Part shown: piece by piece, positions 48,954 to 57,132 of the stretch
Numbering within the stretch: the stretch's first letter is position 1
Layout: the number at the start of each line of letters is the position of its first letter
Program-made: the position numbers and the translations under genes
The notes under the pieces: model-generated
What the model was told of the DNA's origin: nothing
Seen by the model: only the letters and a program-made list of their open reading frames with translations
Database searches by the model: none
Assembly (NCBI GenBank): GCA_021732085.1
Contig: JAKFVQ010000025.1
Location: 124,001-188,000 of the forward strand
Length of the DNA stretch: 64,000 nt
Source of the DNA: Candidatus Obscuribacterales bacterium
Lineage (GTDB): Bacteria; Cyanobacteriota; Vampirovibrionia; Obscuribacterales; Obscuribacteraceae
Reading direction: 5' to 3'

Positions 48954-49562
48954 TCAGTCAGGTAAATCGCTTTGCTTCGCGACAATTCCAGCAATCAGAT
49001 CACTCAGCGCTGCAAGGCTCGACTCGTGTAGTGTCGAAGCAGGGATGACCGCGCCTGAGGGCGAAGGAAGGTCTCGAGTTGCGCAGGCAGCGGCAATAAC
49101 AGTTGGTGCGAAACCGAGATCCATTGCACTACGAGCGGTGGCATCGATGCACATGTGCGTCATAAAGCCGCCGACGATTAAATTCTGTCGGTTTGTTTGC
49201 TCCAAAAGCTCTTTCAAATTTGTGTTGACAAAAGAACTTGGCAGATTTTTGACTATCACAGGCTCCTCACCGCGAGGACGAACGGGATCGGCTATTTGAA
49301 CGAACTGACCAGAAGGATTGAAAACTGGTGCACCTTCAGGCGCATGGTGAACGATGTGGAAAATCGGAACATTGAGCCGCCGAGCACGCTCCAATAACTC
49401 GCTCAATTGCTGAAGGGCCCCCGCAACACCGTGCAGCGGTAAGCTACCATCGACATATTCCCGCTGCGCATCAACAACAACAATTGCGCTTTCAGAAAGC
49501 CTTGGCTTCGGAGGAGTCGCATTCAGGATTTCTAGAATAGTTCGCGCTTTCTCAACTGTCAT
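48954..49562 (-). CDS. Isochorismatase-family cysteine hydrolase
   Basis: The protein has 202 residues from ATG 49562. The catalytic triad of the family is visible: Asp31 (IVVVDAQREYVDG), Lys105 (VIVKNLPSSF) and Cys138 (GGFMTHMCIDATARSAMD). The cis-peptide bond region is VGGFMT. Members hydrolyse isochorismate, nicotinamide or other amides, and the substrate cannot be told from the sequence. It starts 7 bases after a tiny membrane gene (49569-49712), probably in one transcript. Confidence 0.87.
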   Translation of the reverse strand: MTVEKARTILEILNATPPKPRLSESAIVVVDAQREYVDGSLPLHGVAGALQQLSELLERARRLNVPIFHIVHHAPEGAPVFNPSGQFVQIADPVRPRGEEPVIVKNLPSSFVNTNLKELLEQTNRQNLIVGGFMTHMCIDATARSAMDLGFAPTVIAAACATRDLPSPSGAVIPASTLHESSLAALSDLIAGIVAKQSDLPD

Positions 49563-49568
49563 TTAAAT

Positions 49569-49712
49569 TCACCCATGTTTCCAAAAGCTCTGCATTACGT
49601 TATAAAGGGGCAAAGCCTCCTTAATACAAAGCATAACGCCACCATAAGCGACGGTTCCTAAAGCACCGATAATGATCCACAGAATCGAAAGAGCAAATGC
49701 ATTGGACCCCAT
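49569..49712 (-). CDS. 47-residue membrane protein, possibly the second half of a frameshifted gene
   Basis: ATG 49712 opens a 47-codon frame ending in TGA just before the isochorismatase gene. The sequence is MGSNAFALSILWIIIGALG then VAYGGVMLCIKEALPLYN, i.e. one or two hydrophobic segments followed by an amphipathic tail. AAGGA lies 3 nt before the start, which is tight. It overlaps the end of an upstream frame in another phase (49658-49840). Either the two are overlapping genes or one protein is split by a base change. Confidence 0.5.
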   Translation of the reverse strand: MGSNAFALSILWIIIGALGTVAYGGVMLCIKEALPLYNVMQSFWKHG

Positions 49713-49840
49713 ACATCCTTCTTGCCGTAATTGTTCCAAATACTAGACCCGCTAATGCGACCGGCCATCAAACCGGATATTCCATATCCCAAAATCGCCA
49801 CTGAAATTAGCAGTCCAAAGATGTTTACAGAATTGACCAC
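49658..49840 (-). CDS. 60-residue membrane protein, start of the pair with the gene below it
   Basis: GTG 49840 has AGG 9 nt upstream. The product has one clear membrane helix (VNIFGLLISVAILGYGISGL) and a polar KKD stretch, then 18 residues that look out of frame (WGPMHLLFRFCGS). A longer form from TTG 49864 is open. If a frameshift is allowed near 49710, the chain continues into the 47-residue frame and gives a two-to-three-helix protein of ~100 residues. Confidence 0.4.
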   Translation of the reverse strand: MVNSVNIFGLLISVAILGYGISGLMAGRISGSSIWNNYGKKDVWGPMHLLFRFCGSLSVL

Positions 49841-50049
49841 GAAACACTGCCTGGCTCTGAGCAAACTGCCCGCGAAGCGTTGGGGATGGCACTATTTTAC
49901 ATTCTCTAAACCGCCGAAAGAAACACCGCGAAGAAAGTCCAGAAGAGCACTACTCTAGAAGCCTGAAAAGTTAATATTGGCGGTCTCTTTCGTAATTCCC
50001 ACACTGACAGGGGTGGCGCCCTGCCCTAAACTGGGAGGCGGTAGAGCGT

Positions 50050-51369
50050 GTGCCTGGTATCAATTCGGTAATGCCTTCGATAAAAACAGTTGAAACCATT
50101 GCTGGTTTGGCTGCGGATGCCGCATCCAAGGCTTTGCCATCGAAATTGGCGGGCGCGGCCGCAGAAGCCCTTGCCGAACGAGTCGGTTCGAACGCGGCAA
50201 GCAAGGTCATCAGCAATCCAGCGGCGGCCGAAATACTGGGGTCCGCAACTGTATCCAAAGGGATCATTGCTGCGCAAGTAGGACGCACAGAGATTTTGAA
50301 GGCGAATGAAGCCTTGGTCCGGCACGTTACAGATCTCATTCCCCAGGTTCAGAAAGGAAGATTAGACTGGATTCTGGGAGGCTCGACTGCCGTTAATGCA
50401 CTAGCATCGGCACGAAAAGTCACGATTCTGGACGCGAGTCGCCTACCTTCAATTACGCCGGGCAAAACGCAAGCACTTCCGGAGCTTGCGACAAGCAGTT
50501 ATGGAAGGTTTGTCCGAAAGGTCGATGATATAGATGCATTCGTAGTCAATGGTGGCAAAAACACATTTCTTGAATCACGATATCTTTTAGGCGTTGACAT
50601 GGACTTGCCAGCTACCGCATATGGTGCCCTTAGAGCAGTGGGCGAGCATCGCAGCAGCCGTTTAATGCAAGCTGTGACAATGAAATTCGATCATCCCGAA
50701 GTCGCGGCCATAGAATACGCGGGTAAGACAGTTTTTGTAACTGGACCAGCCCAGCTGATGACTAACAAAATGCGGCAAGTGCTTATGTCCTACTCGCCAG
50801 GGGAATCCCGCAAAATGACAGGTGACTTCTCTCATCTTCTTGATGCCGCTGCAAGCATTTATCCAGAAAAAACACTGCTTCAGCATGGACGGCAAGCCTT
50901 GCAAAGAAACGAACTCTTGTACAAGAAAGAATTCATCATCCCCTGGGAAAAGACCGCAGAGAATGGGAAATTTGTGGATTTTCTGCGCAAGGTGCTGGAG
51001 AGCGAGCAGCGAAATGGAAGCTTTCTTAAAGGCTTGAAGATTGATCCGACAGATTCGATGACAGCCATGCGTCTATTTGAAAAGCATCAGCGAACGGGCG
51101 ACAAGGCTGCAATCGCAAAATTCATAAATAGCCATTCTGATTTCGTGAGAAAACTAGACGTAAGAGGATCAGCGGAACACGCCATGTACCGTGCGCAAGG
51201 TGGTCGAGGCAAAGCGAGCGAAACGCTCTTCGTGATCTTGGACGATATCCCGGCAACGGCAAAATCGGGCATGCTCAAAGATCAACTCCGAGAATTGAGC
51301 GTGCAACTTTCAAAGACTTCAAACCTGCCGCAGCTACACAAGACAGTTCTATCCAAGACGCCACGTTGA
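50050..51369 (+). CDS. Candidate nucleotidyltransferase-fold protein (AbiEii-like core)
   Basis: The protein has 439 residues from GTG 50050, with GGGAGG 11 nt upstream. The first ~75 residues are Ala-rich helical. Then come WILGGSTAVNAL (GGS at 110-112), a VDDIDAF acidic pair (Asp160, Asp162), a beta segment EYAGKTVFVTGPAQLMTNK with Lys240, and GESRKMTGDFSHLLDAA (Asp259). The order GG[ST], DxD, K and KxxDxxxL is that of AbiEii-type nucleotidyltransferases (type IV toxin-antitoxin). The C-terminal half is helical. No antitoxin (AbiEi-like) gene is adjacent. A housekeeping or surface-associated role is possible; the fold call is inference. Confidence 0.55.
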   Translation: MPGINSVMPSIKTVETIAGLAADAASKALPSKLAGAAAEALAERVGSNAASKVISNPAAAEILGSATVSKGIIAAQVGRTEILKANEALVRHVTDLIPQVQKGRLDWILGGSTAVNALASARKVTILDASRLPSITPGKTQALPELATSSYGRFVRKVDDIDAFVVNGGKNTFLESRYLLGVDMDLPATAYGALRAVGEHRSSRLMQAVTMKFDHPEVAAIEYAGKTVFVTGPAQLMTNKMRQVLMSYSPGESRKMTGDFSHLLDAAASIYPEKTLLQHGRQALQRNELLYKKEFIIPWEKTAENGKFVDFLRKVLESEQRNGSFLKGLKIDPTDSMTAMRLFEKHQRTGDKAAIAKFINSHSDFVRKLDVRGSAEHAMYRAQGGRGKASETLFVILDDIPATAKSGMLKDQLRELSVQLSKTSNLPQLHKTVLSKTPR

Positions 51370-51468
51370 CGGCGGCTGAGTTTCAAGAAATTGCCTCTTT
51401 TACGTTGCTTGCCCACTGCCGCAATGGCAGTCGAAATGAGCGGGCAGGCCGCTTGAATAAAGCGTCTG

Positions 51469-52104
51469 CTATTTTTCCTTGTCCTTCTCCAGCCCATGGA
51501 ACTTGCAAATCAAGCCCTTCAAGGCTTTACCTGCAGCCTTACCGTCCCCTTCCTTCAAACAATCAAGAACGGGTAGATGCGCTTCTCCAAATTCAAGGAG
51601 ACGCCCTTCGCCAATTTTGTCTAGCGTCTTGCGAAACCTCATCTCCAGCACGACAGATTCCCAGAGCGACTGTAGTAGCTCGTTGCCCGATGCCTCAACA
51701 ATTAAGCGATGGAAGGCAATATCATGCTCAGAGTACGCAGCGAAATCCTTCTTTTTAGCTGCGGCCATAAACTTACGGGCCTCGTTCTCGAGCTCTTTCA
51801 CGTCTCCTTTGAGCTTTGGTGCCGCCAGCTCCGCCGCCAGCTGCTCCAGGACCGCACGAACCTGCGATGACTCCCTTAGCTCTCGGTCACTAACCGACCG
51901 AACACGCGTTCCTTTATATGGCTCGGTAACGAGGACCTTCATTGCTTCCAGGTATCTGAAAGCCTCCCTTACTGGCGCCTGGCTGGTACTGAGCTCATCG
52001 GCAATTTGCAGCTCGACAAGTCGGTCCCCTGGCTGGTAATAGCCATCAAGGATACGCTGGAGCAAAAGATCTCTGATTTGGTCCCGGGCGGCTGCTCGTT
52101 TCAT
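51469..52104 (-). CDS. GntR-family transcription regulator (FadR/FCD subfamily)
   Basis: The protein has 211 residues from ATG 52104. It has a winged helix (RDQIRDLLLQRILDGYYQPG, then STSQAPVREAFRYLEAMKVL). The FCD effector domain has SEHDIAFHRLIVEASGNELL and EAHLPVLDCLKEGD, with the Asp and His residues that bind metal or ligand in the family. Its leader overlaps three TTATCGATAA palindromes shared with the divergent gene at 52261. It is therefore likely autoregulated and a repressor of that neighbour. Confidence 0.9.
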   Translation of the reverse strand: MKRAAARDQIRDLLLQRILDGYYQPGDRLVELQIADELSTSQAPVREAFRYLEAMKVLVTEPYKGTRVRSVSDRELRESSQVRAVLEQLAAELAAPKLKGDVKELENEARKFMAAAKKKDFAAYSEHDIAFHRLIVEASGNELLQSLWESVVLEMRFRKTLDKIGEGRLLEFGEAHLPVLDCLKEGDGKAAGKALKGLICKFHGLEKDKEK

Positions 52105-52134
52105 ATTGCTATCAAGTTGTTGGGGTGTAGACCG

Positions 52135-52140
52135 ATTATA
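52135..52140 (-). promoter_or_regulatory. Candidate -10 element of the GntR gene
   Basis: On the minus strand this reads TATAAT. The palindrome at 52144-52157 lies just upstream, between it and the weak -35 position (TAAAGG). Transcription would start about 24 bases before the ATG. Confidence 0.55.
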
Positions 52141-52143
52141 ACA

Positions 52144-52157
52144 AATTATCGATAATT
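52144..52157. promoter_or_regulatory. Operator palindrome 1 (AATTATCGATAATT)
   Basis: A perfect 14-bp palindrome, one of three sites in this promoter gap that share TTATCGATAA. It lies in the spacer of the GntR gene's own promoter. Confidence 0.65.
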
Positions 52158-52170
52158 CCTTTACGCTCTA

Positions 52171-52188
52171 TCGATTATCGATAATCGA
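52171..52188. promoter_or_regulatory. Operator palindrome 2 (TCGATTATCGATAATCGA)
   Basis: A perfect 18-bp palindrome, the longest of the three. Its centre is 29 bases from site 1 and 36 from site 3. It covers the -35 zone of the rightward promoter. Confidence 0.68.
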
Positions 52189-52193
52189 GGAGC

Positions 52194-52199
52194 TATAAT
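52194..52199 (+). promoter_or_regulatory. Candidate -10 element (TATAAT) of the 52261 gene
   Basis: A perfect TATAAT placed between operator sites 2 and 3 and ~62 bases before the ATG. The -35 at the usual 17-bp spacing falls inside the second palindrome. Confidence 0.55.
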
Positions 52200-52210
52200 A
52201 AAATCATCGA

Positions 52211-52220
52211 TTATCGATAA
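52211..52220. promoter_or_regulatory. Operator palindrome 3 (TTATCGATAA)
   Basis: The 10-bp core alone, preceded by ATCGA. It lies where initial transcription of the rightward gene would begin, a position that suits repression. Confidence 0.6.
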
Positions 52221-52260
52221 CCCTACATCATTAACAGTTCAGCTCAAAGGAGAGGCTATC

Positions 52261-52824
52261 ATGAGTACTTTTATTTACGGCGTCTTCGAAGGCACAAACA
52301 ACATTTCCAGAGTCTTATCATCATTAAAAGCAGACGGTCTTACCGATGTTGTCGTGCTCAAGGACTCTAAAGCCCTGGCATATAATTCAGCCACACTGCA
52401 CCCGACCAAGAAAACGCCGTTCATAATCGCCGGGACAATTGGTGGAGTCTTAGGAGCTATTGTCGGAGCAATTGCATCCCCAACAGTTCCTTATACAAAC
52501 ACCTTCCAACTGATTACACCGATTATGGCGATGGTTTCAGGCTCAGTGATTTTTGCTTATCTGGCCTTCTGGCTTGCCGGATTTCTGTACTGGATCGATA
52601 GACCAGTAATCGAAAACGAAGTCTTTGAAGGAACTATTCCAAATGGAAGCGTCCTGCTTGGAGTAACGGTGGAATGCTCAGCGCAAAAGGTGCGCGTAAT
52701 GGAATGCCTGGATAGCAACGGTGCCGTTGAGATAATCGCACGCAATACAGCGCTCGTTGAGAGTCCGCTTGAAAGAGAGTCCGAACTGCTAAAAGCAGTG
52801 CCCTCAGAGAAATTGGTCGCCTAG
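52261..52824 (+). CDS. Membrane protein with a split ferredoxin-like soluble part
   Basis: The protein has 187 residues from ATG 52261, with AAGGAG 8 nt upstream. An N-terminal soluble strand-helix-strand (TFIYGVFEGTNNISRVLSSL, then VVVLKDS) is followed by two hydrophobic segments (FIIAGTIGGVLGAIVGAIAS; MAMVSGSVIFAYLAFWLAGF) and a C-terminal NGSVLLGVTVECSAQKVRVM and helix. This layout resembles general-stress or DUF3341-type membrane proteins in which a small alpha/beta fold is interrupted by helices. It is likely controlled by the divergent GntR protein. The function is unknown. Confidence 0.68.
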   Translation: MSTFIYGVFEGTNNISRVLSSLKADGLTDVVVLKDSKALAYNSATLHPTKKTPFIIAGTIGGVLGAIVGAIASPTVPYTNTFQLITPIMAMVSGSVIFAYLAFWLAGFLYWIDRPVIENEVFEGTIPNGSVLLGVTVECSAQKVRVMECLDSNGAVEIIARNTALVESPLERESELLKAVPSEKLVA

Positions 52825-52827
52825 CAA

Positions 52828-53757
52828 TCAAGCGAATCTAAAAGGCGCTCCATCCATAGCAGCTCTGAATAGCGCCATGTCCTCTTGAGTGAAAGACATG
52901 TTCAGATCTTCGAAGCTCTCATCGCCGTTTCTCGGATGCGAGCTAAGCTCAGCCCTCTCAGCACCGAAAAGGTTGGCATCAAGGAAATACTTCTGTGCTG
53001 AGAGGAAAAGATCGGAAACACTGCAAATTTCTTGAACGGAGTTGACGGGAACAACAGCGATTTCGCCGGTGCAAGGTGAGCAGTTTATCTCAGGCGCAAA
53101 ATCAATTCCAGTCTTCGACCCGTCCGCAACTTGAGCCACCACGAGATCTGTAGCTTGAATGGTATCGTTTGTAATTAGATGCTCAGCAGAAACCATCGCG
53201 GCAGCAGCATCGACTTGATTGTCAGCAACGAAGCTCCATTGTGCTGCCGTAATATCAGATGCAAGCGCAGGGGTAGAGGAGAAAATCATTGGCTCCCACT
53301 TATCATCTAATGCCTCGGGGGAATCGAAATCAAAATTGGTGATGACGTTGTGCCTGACCTTAATAGCCTGATCGATTACTCGGTCAGCATGCTCACGACA
53401 CCAAACAGATCCTGCAAACATCTGAAGTTTTACTTTCAGAGAATTCTCCCGATTACCGAAACCATAAGCAAAGTATTCTCGACTCTTTTCAAGGAATGTT
53501 CGCTGAAATGGGTCAAGCCGCAAACGTCGTTCCTTCTCACTAAAGTTCACCTTCATGCGATTAAGTCGGTTGACCATCGCATCGTGATTATCAACATAGT
53601 CCATCTTGGATGAGAATGGTGACAACCTAACTATATGAGACACTGCAACTTGCACCATGTTTTTGCAGATACCGAACAGATTCATGGGGTGCAAAGTATA
53701 TATAAGCTCTCTGAGCGAGCCTAAATCATAGAGGTCGGGACGAAACTTACTCTTCAA
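52828..53757 (-). CDS. Unknown protein downstream of the DUF692 gene
   Basis: The protein has up to 309 residues; the TTG at 53757 is used by default and no start has a strong ribosome site. The N-terminal half is basic and helical (DPFQRTFLEKSREYFAYGFG). The C-terminal half is acidic, Ala/Asp-rich, with one C-x2-C (PEINCSPCTGEIAVVP) and an end FTQEDMALFRAAMDGAPFRF. It shares strand with the DUF692 gene, 134 bases away. It may be a substrate or partner of that enzyme, though it does not match DUF2063 or a typical short precursor. No family recognised. Confidence 0.55.
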   Translation of the reverse strand: MKSKFRPDLYDLGSLRELIYTLHPMNLFGICKNMVQVAVSHIVRLSPFSSKMDYVDNHDAMVNRLNRMKVNFSEKERRLRLDPFQRTFLEKSREYFAYGFGNRENSLKVKLQMFAGSVWCREHADRVIDQAIKVRHNVITNFDFDSPEALDDKWEPMIFSSTPALASDITAAQWSFVADNQVDAAAAMVSAEHLITNDTIQATDLVVAQVADGSKTGIDFAPEINCSPCTGEIAVVPVNSVQEICSVSDLFLSAQKYFLDANLFGAERAELSSHPRNGDESFEDLNMSFTQEDMALFRAAMDGAPFRFA

Positions 53758-53891
53758 CTTTTCGACAGTAAAAATATCGATTTCCTCAATGAACCATAGG
53801 TGGTGCCAAATTGTCTCACTATAGTCTACCTAATTGAGGAAAAATGTAAAGGCTGTGTATATATCGAATTTCGATTGCACTGAATTTTCAT

Positions 53892-54776
53892 TTAGGCTGC
53901 AATGGCATTATGTTCTAAAGGTCTTGCAAGCGAAGCTTGCTTTGCACCTGCGACCTTTCTAATTTTGTCTAATTCCGCAAGGATCTGCGAGAACTTTGGA
54001 AAGAGCTGATCGCGCTCGAGGAGAATCGCTTTCACATCTGTTTTACTCAGCGCAAGTGCAAGAAGATCAAAAACGGGCTTCGAGATTTTTGCTCCATGTG
54101 TGTCAATCAGCAACCCTTCGATTTTTCGGTGACCAGCGATGTGAATTTGAATTACGCGTTCCATCGGAAGCTGATTCAAATAGTCAGCAGCATCGAACTG
54201 GTGATTGACAGAATTGACATATAAATTATTGACGTCCAGAAGCAGCCCACAATCAGCTTGTTCAGCAACATCTGCCACAAATTGTGCCTCAGTCATCTCT
54301 GCACCCGGCATCTGAATATACGATGAGATATTCTCCAGGCAGAGTGGAATTTCAATGTACTCTCGAACTTTTTTTATGCGCGTCACTACATGCTGAACAG
54401 CTTCTTTTGAATGGGGCAACGGAAGCAAATCATGCAAGCGGTTGCCATCAATACCGGTGAAGCACAGATGGTCACTCCACCAAGGGGCCTTAGTCTTGAT
54501 CAGAAACTTGTTGAGCTTCTTAAGGTAATCCACATCTAAATCACCAACGTTACTGATCGAAAGCTCTATACCATGTGGCAAAAGTGGAAATTCATTTGCT
54601 CTTTCCAGATTCTCCATATCTATCGGAGCATTATCCAGATAATGCTCCGAAATCACTTCCAGAAAATCAATTTTGTCGCGGCTTGCCAGGGTGGGCTCAG
54701 AAATTTCTTCTCGGTAGCCGAGCCCTACCCCTACAACTGGTATTTTTTTCTTTAGTTCAATAAATTGGCTAGCCAT
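53892..54776 (-). CDS. DUF692 multinuclear non-heme iron oxidase-like enzyme (MbnB/TglH superfamily)
   Basis: The protein has 294 residues from ATG 54776 (ASQFIELKKKIPVVGVGLGY). A frame open to 54953 adds an unlikely N-terminus. The TIM-barrel metal-site motifs are FLEVISEHYLDNAP, LPHGIELSISN, WWSDHLCFTG, LCLENISSY, GLLLDVNNLYVN, IQIHIAGHR and LIDTHGAKI. Known members use two or three iron ions to modify Cys or other residues of ribosomally made peptides, usually with a binding partner protein. Here the only candidate is the 309-residue protein beside it. No short Cys-rich precursor is visible within 2 kb. Confidence 0.9.
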   Translation of the reverse strand: MASQFIELKKKIPVVGVGLGYREEISEPTLASRDKIDFLEVISEHYLDNAPIDMENLERANEFPLLPHGIELSISNVGDLDVDYLKKLNKFLIKTKAPWWSDHLCFTGIDGNRLHDLLPLPHSKEAVQHVVTRIKKVREYIEIPLCLENISSYIQMPGAEMTEAQFVADVAEQADCGLLLDVNNLYVNSVNHQFDAADYLNQLPMERVIQIHIAGHRKIEGLLIDTHGAKISKPVFDLLALALSKTDVKAILLERDQLFPKFSQILAELDKIRKVAGAKQASLARPLEHNAIAA

Positions 54777-54942
54777 TTTGCTTCTACTCTCTCGGCTTGT
54801 TGGAGTTTTGCTAAAGTTTTCGGACAACAGGGTCAGAATATGGACTTTCCGTAAGGGACTTGTGAGGAAATGGAGGAATAGGAAGAATTGGAGAAATTTG
54901 GCGAAATAATGTACGCTTTTAGTGAAAACGAAGGAAAGTTCT

Positions 54943-55575
54943 ATGCCCGACACTGAGTTGAAACTGCCGCCGCTACCACCGCTTAAATGGAACGGACATT
55001 TCTGGACAGGATGCTTGTGTTTAAAAGCCTGGGCGAACTTTCAGGACCGTTCAGGATGGTACAACTCGGAAGCTTCGCCTGGAAAGAAAAGCGACGGGAC
55101 AGTCAAGCTTTACATCGCCGCTCCAGGTCCCGAGCTGACAGAGCCCTGCAAAGAGCAAATTGAGACATTCAATTACGTGTTGGCAAATCAAAACGTAGTT
55201 CAAGCTCACCTGCTAAATGCAATTTTCGAAAAGTATCCAGAAGAGCGAAATCTATTTCGAGAAGGCTACGGTTACGACGAAGAAATGAGCGAGGAAAAGA
55301 AAGAAGAGTTCGAGGAAGAGTACGGAAAAGATGTGCCCGAACTCAGCAGCCCTGCCGAATTGAGACGAGTAATGGGTTTGTCAATCGTTCATATTCTCGC
55401 TTGTGCTAAAGAAGGCTTAGCATACGTCGGATATGAATTCGGTTGCACCTGGGAAGATGAACACGGATGCGGAGTAATGACGCACGGGCAGCGCATCATT
55501 GAAATCGGCCATGCAGACACATCATTTACCCCACCAGTCGACGATGAAGGCATCATGGTTTTGAAAAACAAGTAA
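54943..55575 (+). CDS. Unknown protein resembling DUF6985 proteins
   Basis: The protein has 210 residues from ATG 54943 with AAGGA 7 nt upstream; a frame open from 54922 is less likely. A conserved-looking C-terminal block SIVHILACAKEGLAYVGYEF, GCTWEDEHGCGVMTHGQRI and IIEIGHADTSF recalls DUF6985 proteins (memory-based). An acidic coil (EEMSEEKKEEFEEEYGKD) precedes it. It is divergent from DUF692 with a ~165-base gap and could share control. Confidence 0.6.
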   Translation: MPDTELKLPPLPPLKWNGHFWTGCLCLKAWANFQDRSGWYNSEASPGKKSDGTVKLYIAAPGPELTEPCKEQIETFNYVLANQNVVQAHLLNAIFEKYPEERNLFREGYGYDEEMSEEKKEEFEEEYGKDVPELSSPAELRRVMGLSIVHILACAKEGLAYVGYEFGCTWEDEHGCGVMTHGQRIIEIGHADTSFTPPVDDEGIMVLKNK

Positions 55576-55581
55576 TCGCAG

Positions 55582-57132
55582 CTACTCTGTTTTGATGCGC
55601 TCAGCAGGAGAACTACTTGCTCCATGTTCACGCAATAAAGATACGATCGCAGAATCGCCCGCAGCAGATGCATCATCTAATGGCGTGTGCCCCCAGCTAT
55701 CAATCGCATTTACATCGACGCCCATTTCAACGAGATACTGAACGACGGCAAGCCGCTTGTAGCGCGCCGCAACATGCAGAGCCGTTCGTTCCTGATAGTC
55801 CTTCGTATTGGGATCGAGTCCGCGCGCAATTAGTCCGCGCATCTCAACAAGATCGCCCTCTTTAGCTGCAGCGCAGAATGCCACGACACCACCATAACGA
55901 GATTGGTACAGATTTCGCCGAGGATCAAGACGATCGTCTCTCAACCCAACCATACTGTCAAAGGCATGAAGCTTGTAGCGGGCAGCCAGGCGTTTACAGA
56001 AATCGACACCCCGAACCGAATTACCAAGCTCATCAAGACGCGGTGACCAAATCGCAATACCCATTAGATTCGGAACCACTAAGAAGATCGCACCAGATAC
56101 GCCGCTCTTGCCTGGTATGCCAACCCTAAAAGCAAATTCTCCAGAGAAGTCATACAATCCGCAGGACGACATAAGTGATAAGCAGTTCTTCACGTAGTCT
56201 GAACGGAATACTTTGACTCCAGTGATCGGACAGGTTCCACCATTAGCCAGGGTTGCAGCCATTACAGACATTGCCTGGCTAGTCACTTCGATTGAACAAC
56301 ATTGAAAATAGAAATCTAATACATCGAGTAATTCAACATCGGCTGGGAATGCTTTCTTCTCTCGCATAAAATAGGCAAGCGCGAAATTGCGGTCGCCTGT
56401 TTGTCGCTCCGAAAGATAAACAGCATTGTCAAAGCCGACCTTCATTTGTCCGGCTAGTTCACGCCATTTCGACATAACATAATCAAAGCGATCGGATGAT
56501 GTTTGACCACGTTTTATTAACGAGCCGGACATAATTGCTCCGGCGTTGATCATTGGATTATGAGGACGCCCTTTCGAATTTAGCGTCAACTCGTTGAATG
56601 TTTTTCCGCTTGGTTCTGTGCCGACATAATTATGTACTTCGTTCTCCCCATTCTCCTCAAGTGCAAGTAAATAGGTAATCGGTTTCGAGCAAGATTGAAC
56701 GCAGAAAAAATCGGATGAGTCGCCAATTGAATATTGCTGCCCATCAATAGTACAAACTGACATAGCAAATTTTTCCGGATTCACTCGAGCCAACTGAGGA
56801 ATGTAATCCGCCAGCTTTCCATCTACGTTATCGGCAGTTTCAGAAAAAATACGCTCCAGCTCATGACAAAAATCGGCGAACTGAGGCACTGCCATTTGCC
56901 CGTTAAGTACTTTTTCAAATAACGCTGGTGAACAGTTTTGCAGAATTTGAAATTGGTCGAAGTCGATCTGCTCAGGCATCCCATCAAGGGCCTTGAACAA
57001 ACGAACGAGACGAGGATCTGAACGCAGCATCCCTGCGTTGCCGAAAGTCTCCAACAGAACCAATTTAGAAACAGCGCCACTGGCTGCAAACGTATTGAAT
57101 AAACTTTCCGATTTATCAGTCATATTTATCAA
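55582..57132 (-). CDS. glsA: Glutaminase with C-terminal ankyrin repeats (KGA-like layout)
   Basis: The protein has 516 residues. Glutaminase hydrolyses glutamine to glutamate and ammonia. A ~105-residue helical N-terminal region (EF-hand-like in animal homologues) precedes the serine-dependent domain. The active site is QSCSKPITYLLAL (Ser147, Lys150), with RPHNPMINAGAIMSGSLI, GNFALAYFMR-type core and FPNLMGIAIWSPRLDELGNS-type end. Two ankyrin repeats close the protein (RTALHVAARYKRLAVVQYLV; HTPLDDASAAGDSAIVSLL). Many bacterial glutaminases lack both ends. It is divergent from the OPT transporter. Confidence 0.93.
   Translation of the reverse strand: MINMTDKSESLFNTFAASGAVSKLVLLETFGNAGMLRSDPRLVRLFKALDGMPEQIDFDQFQILQNCSPALFEKVLNGQMAVPQFADFCHELERIFSETADNVDGKLADYIPQLARVNPEKFAMSVCTIDGQQYSIGDSSDFFCVQSCSKPITYLLALEENGENEVHNYVGTEPSGKTFNELTLNSKGRPHNPMINAGAIMSGSLIKRGQTSSDRFDYVMSKWRELAGQMKVGFDNAVYLSERQTGDRNFALAYFMREKKAFPADVELLDVLDFYFQCCSIEVTSQAMSVMAATLANGGTCPITGVKVFRSDYVKNCLSLMSSCGLYDFSGEFAFRVGIPGKSGVSGAIFLVVPNLMGIAIWSPRLDELGNSVRGVDFCKRLAARYKLHAFDSMVGLRDDRLDPRRNLYQSRYGGVVAFCAAAKEGDLVEMRGLIARGLDPNTKDYQERTALHVAARYKRLAVVQYLVEMGVDVNAIDSWGHTPLDDASAAGDSAIVSLLREHGASSSPAERIKTE

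Noticed and set aside
53831-53849. GAGG followed by ATG-TAA, a start-stop mini frame
   Set aside because: A one-codon frame could arise by chance and nothing shows a regulatory use.
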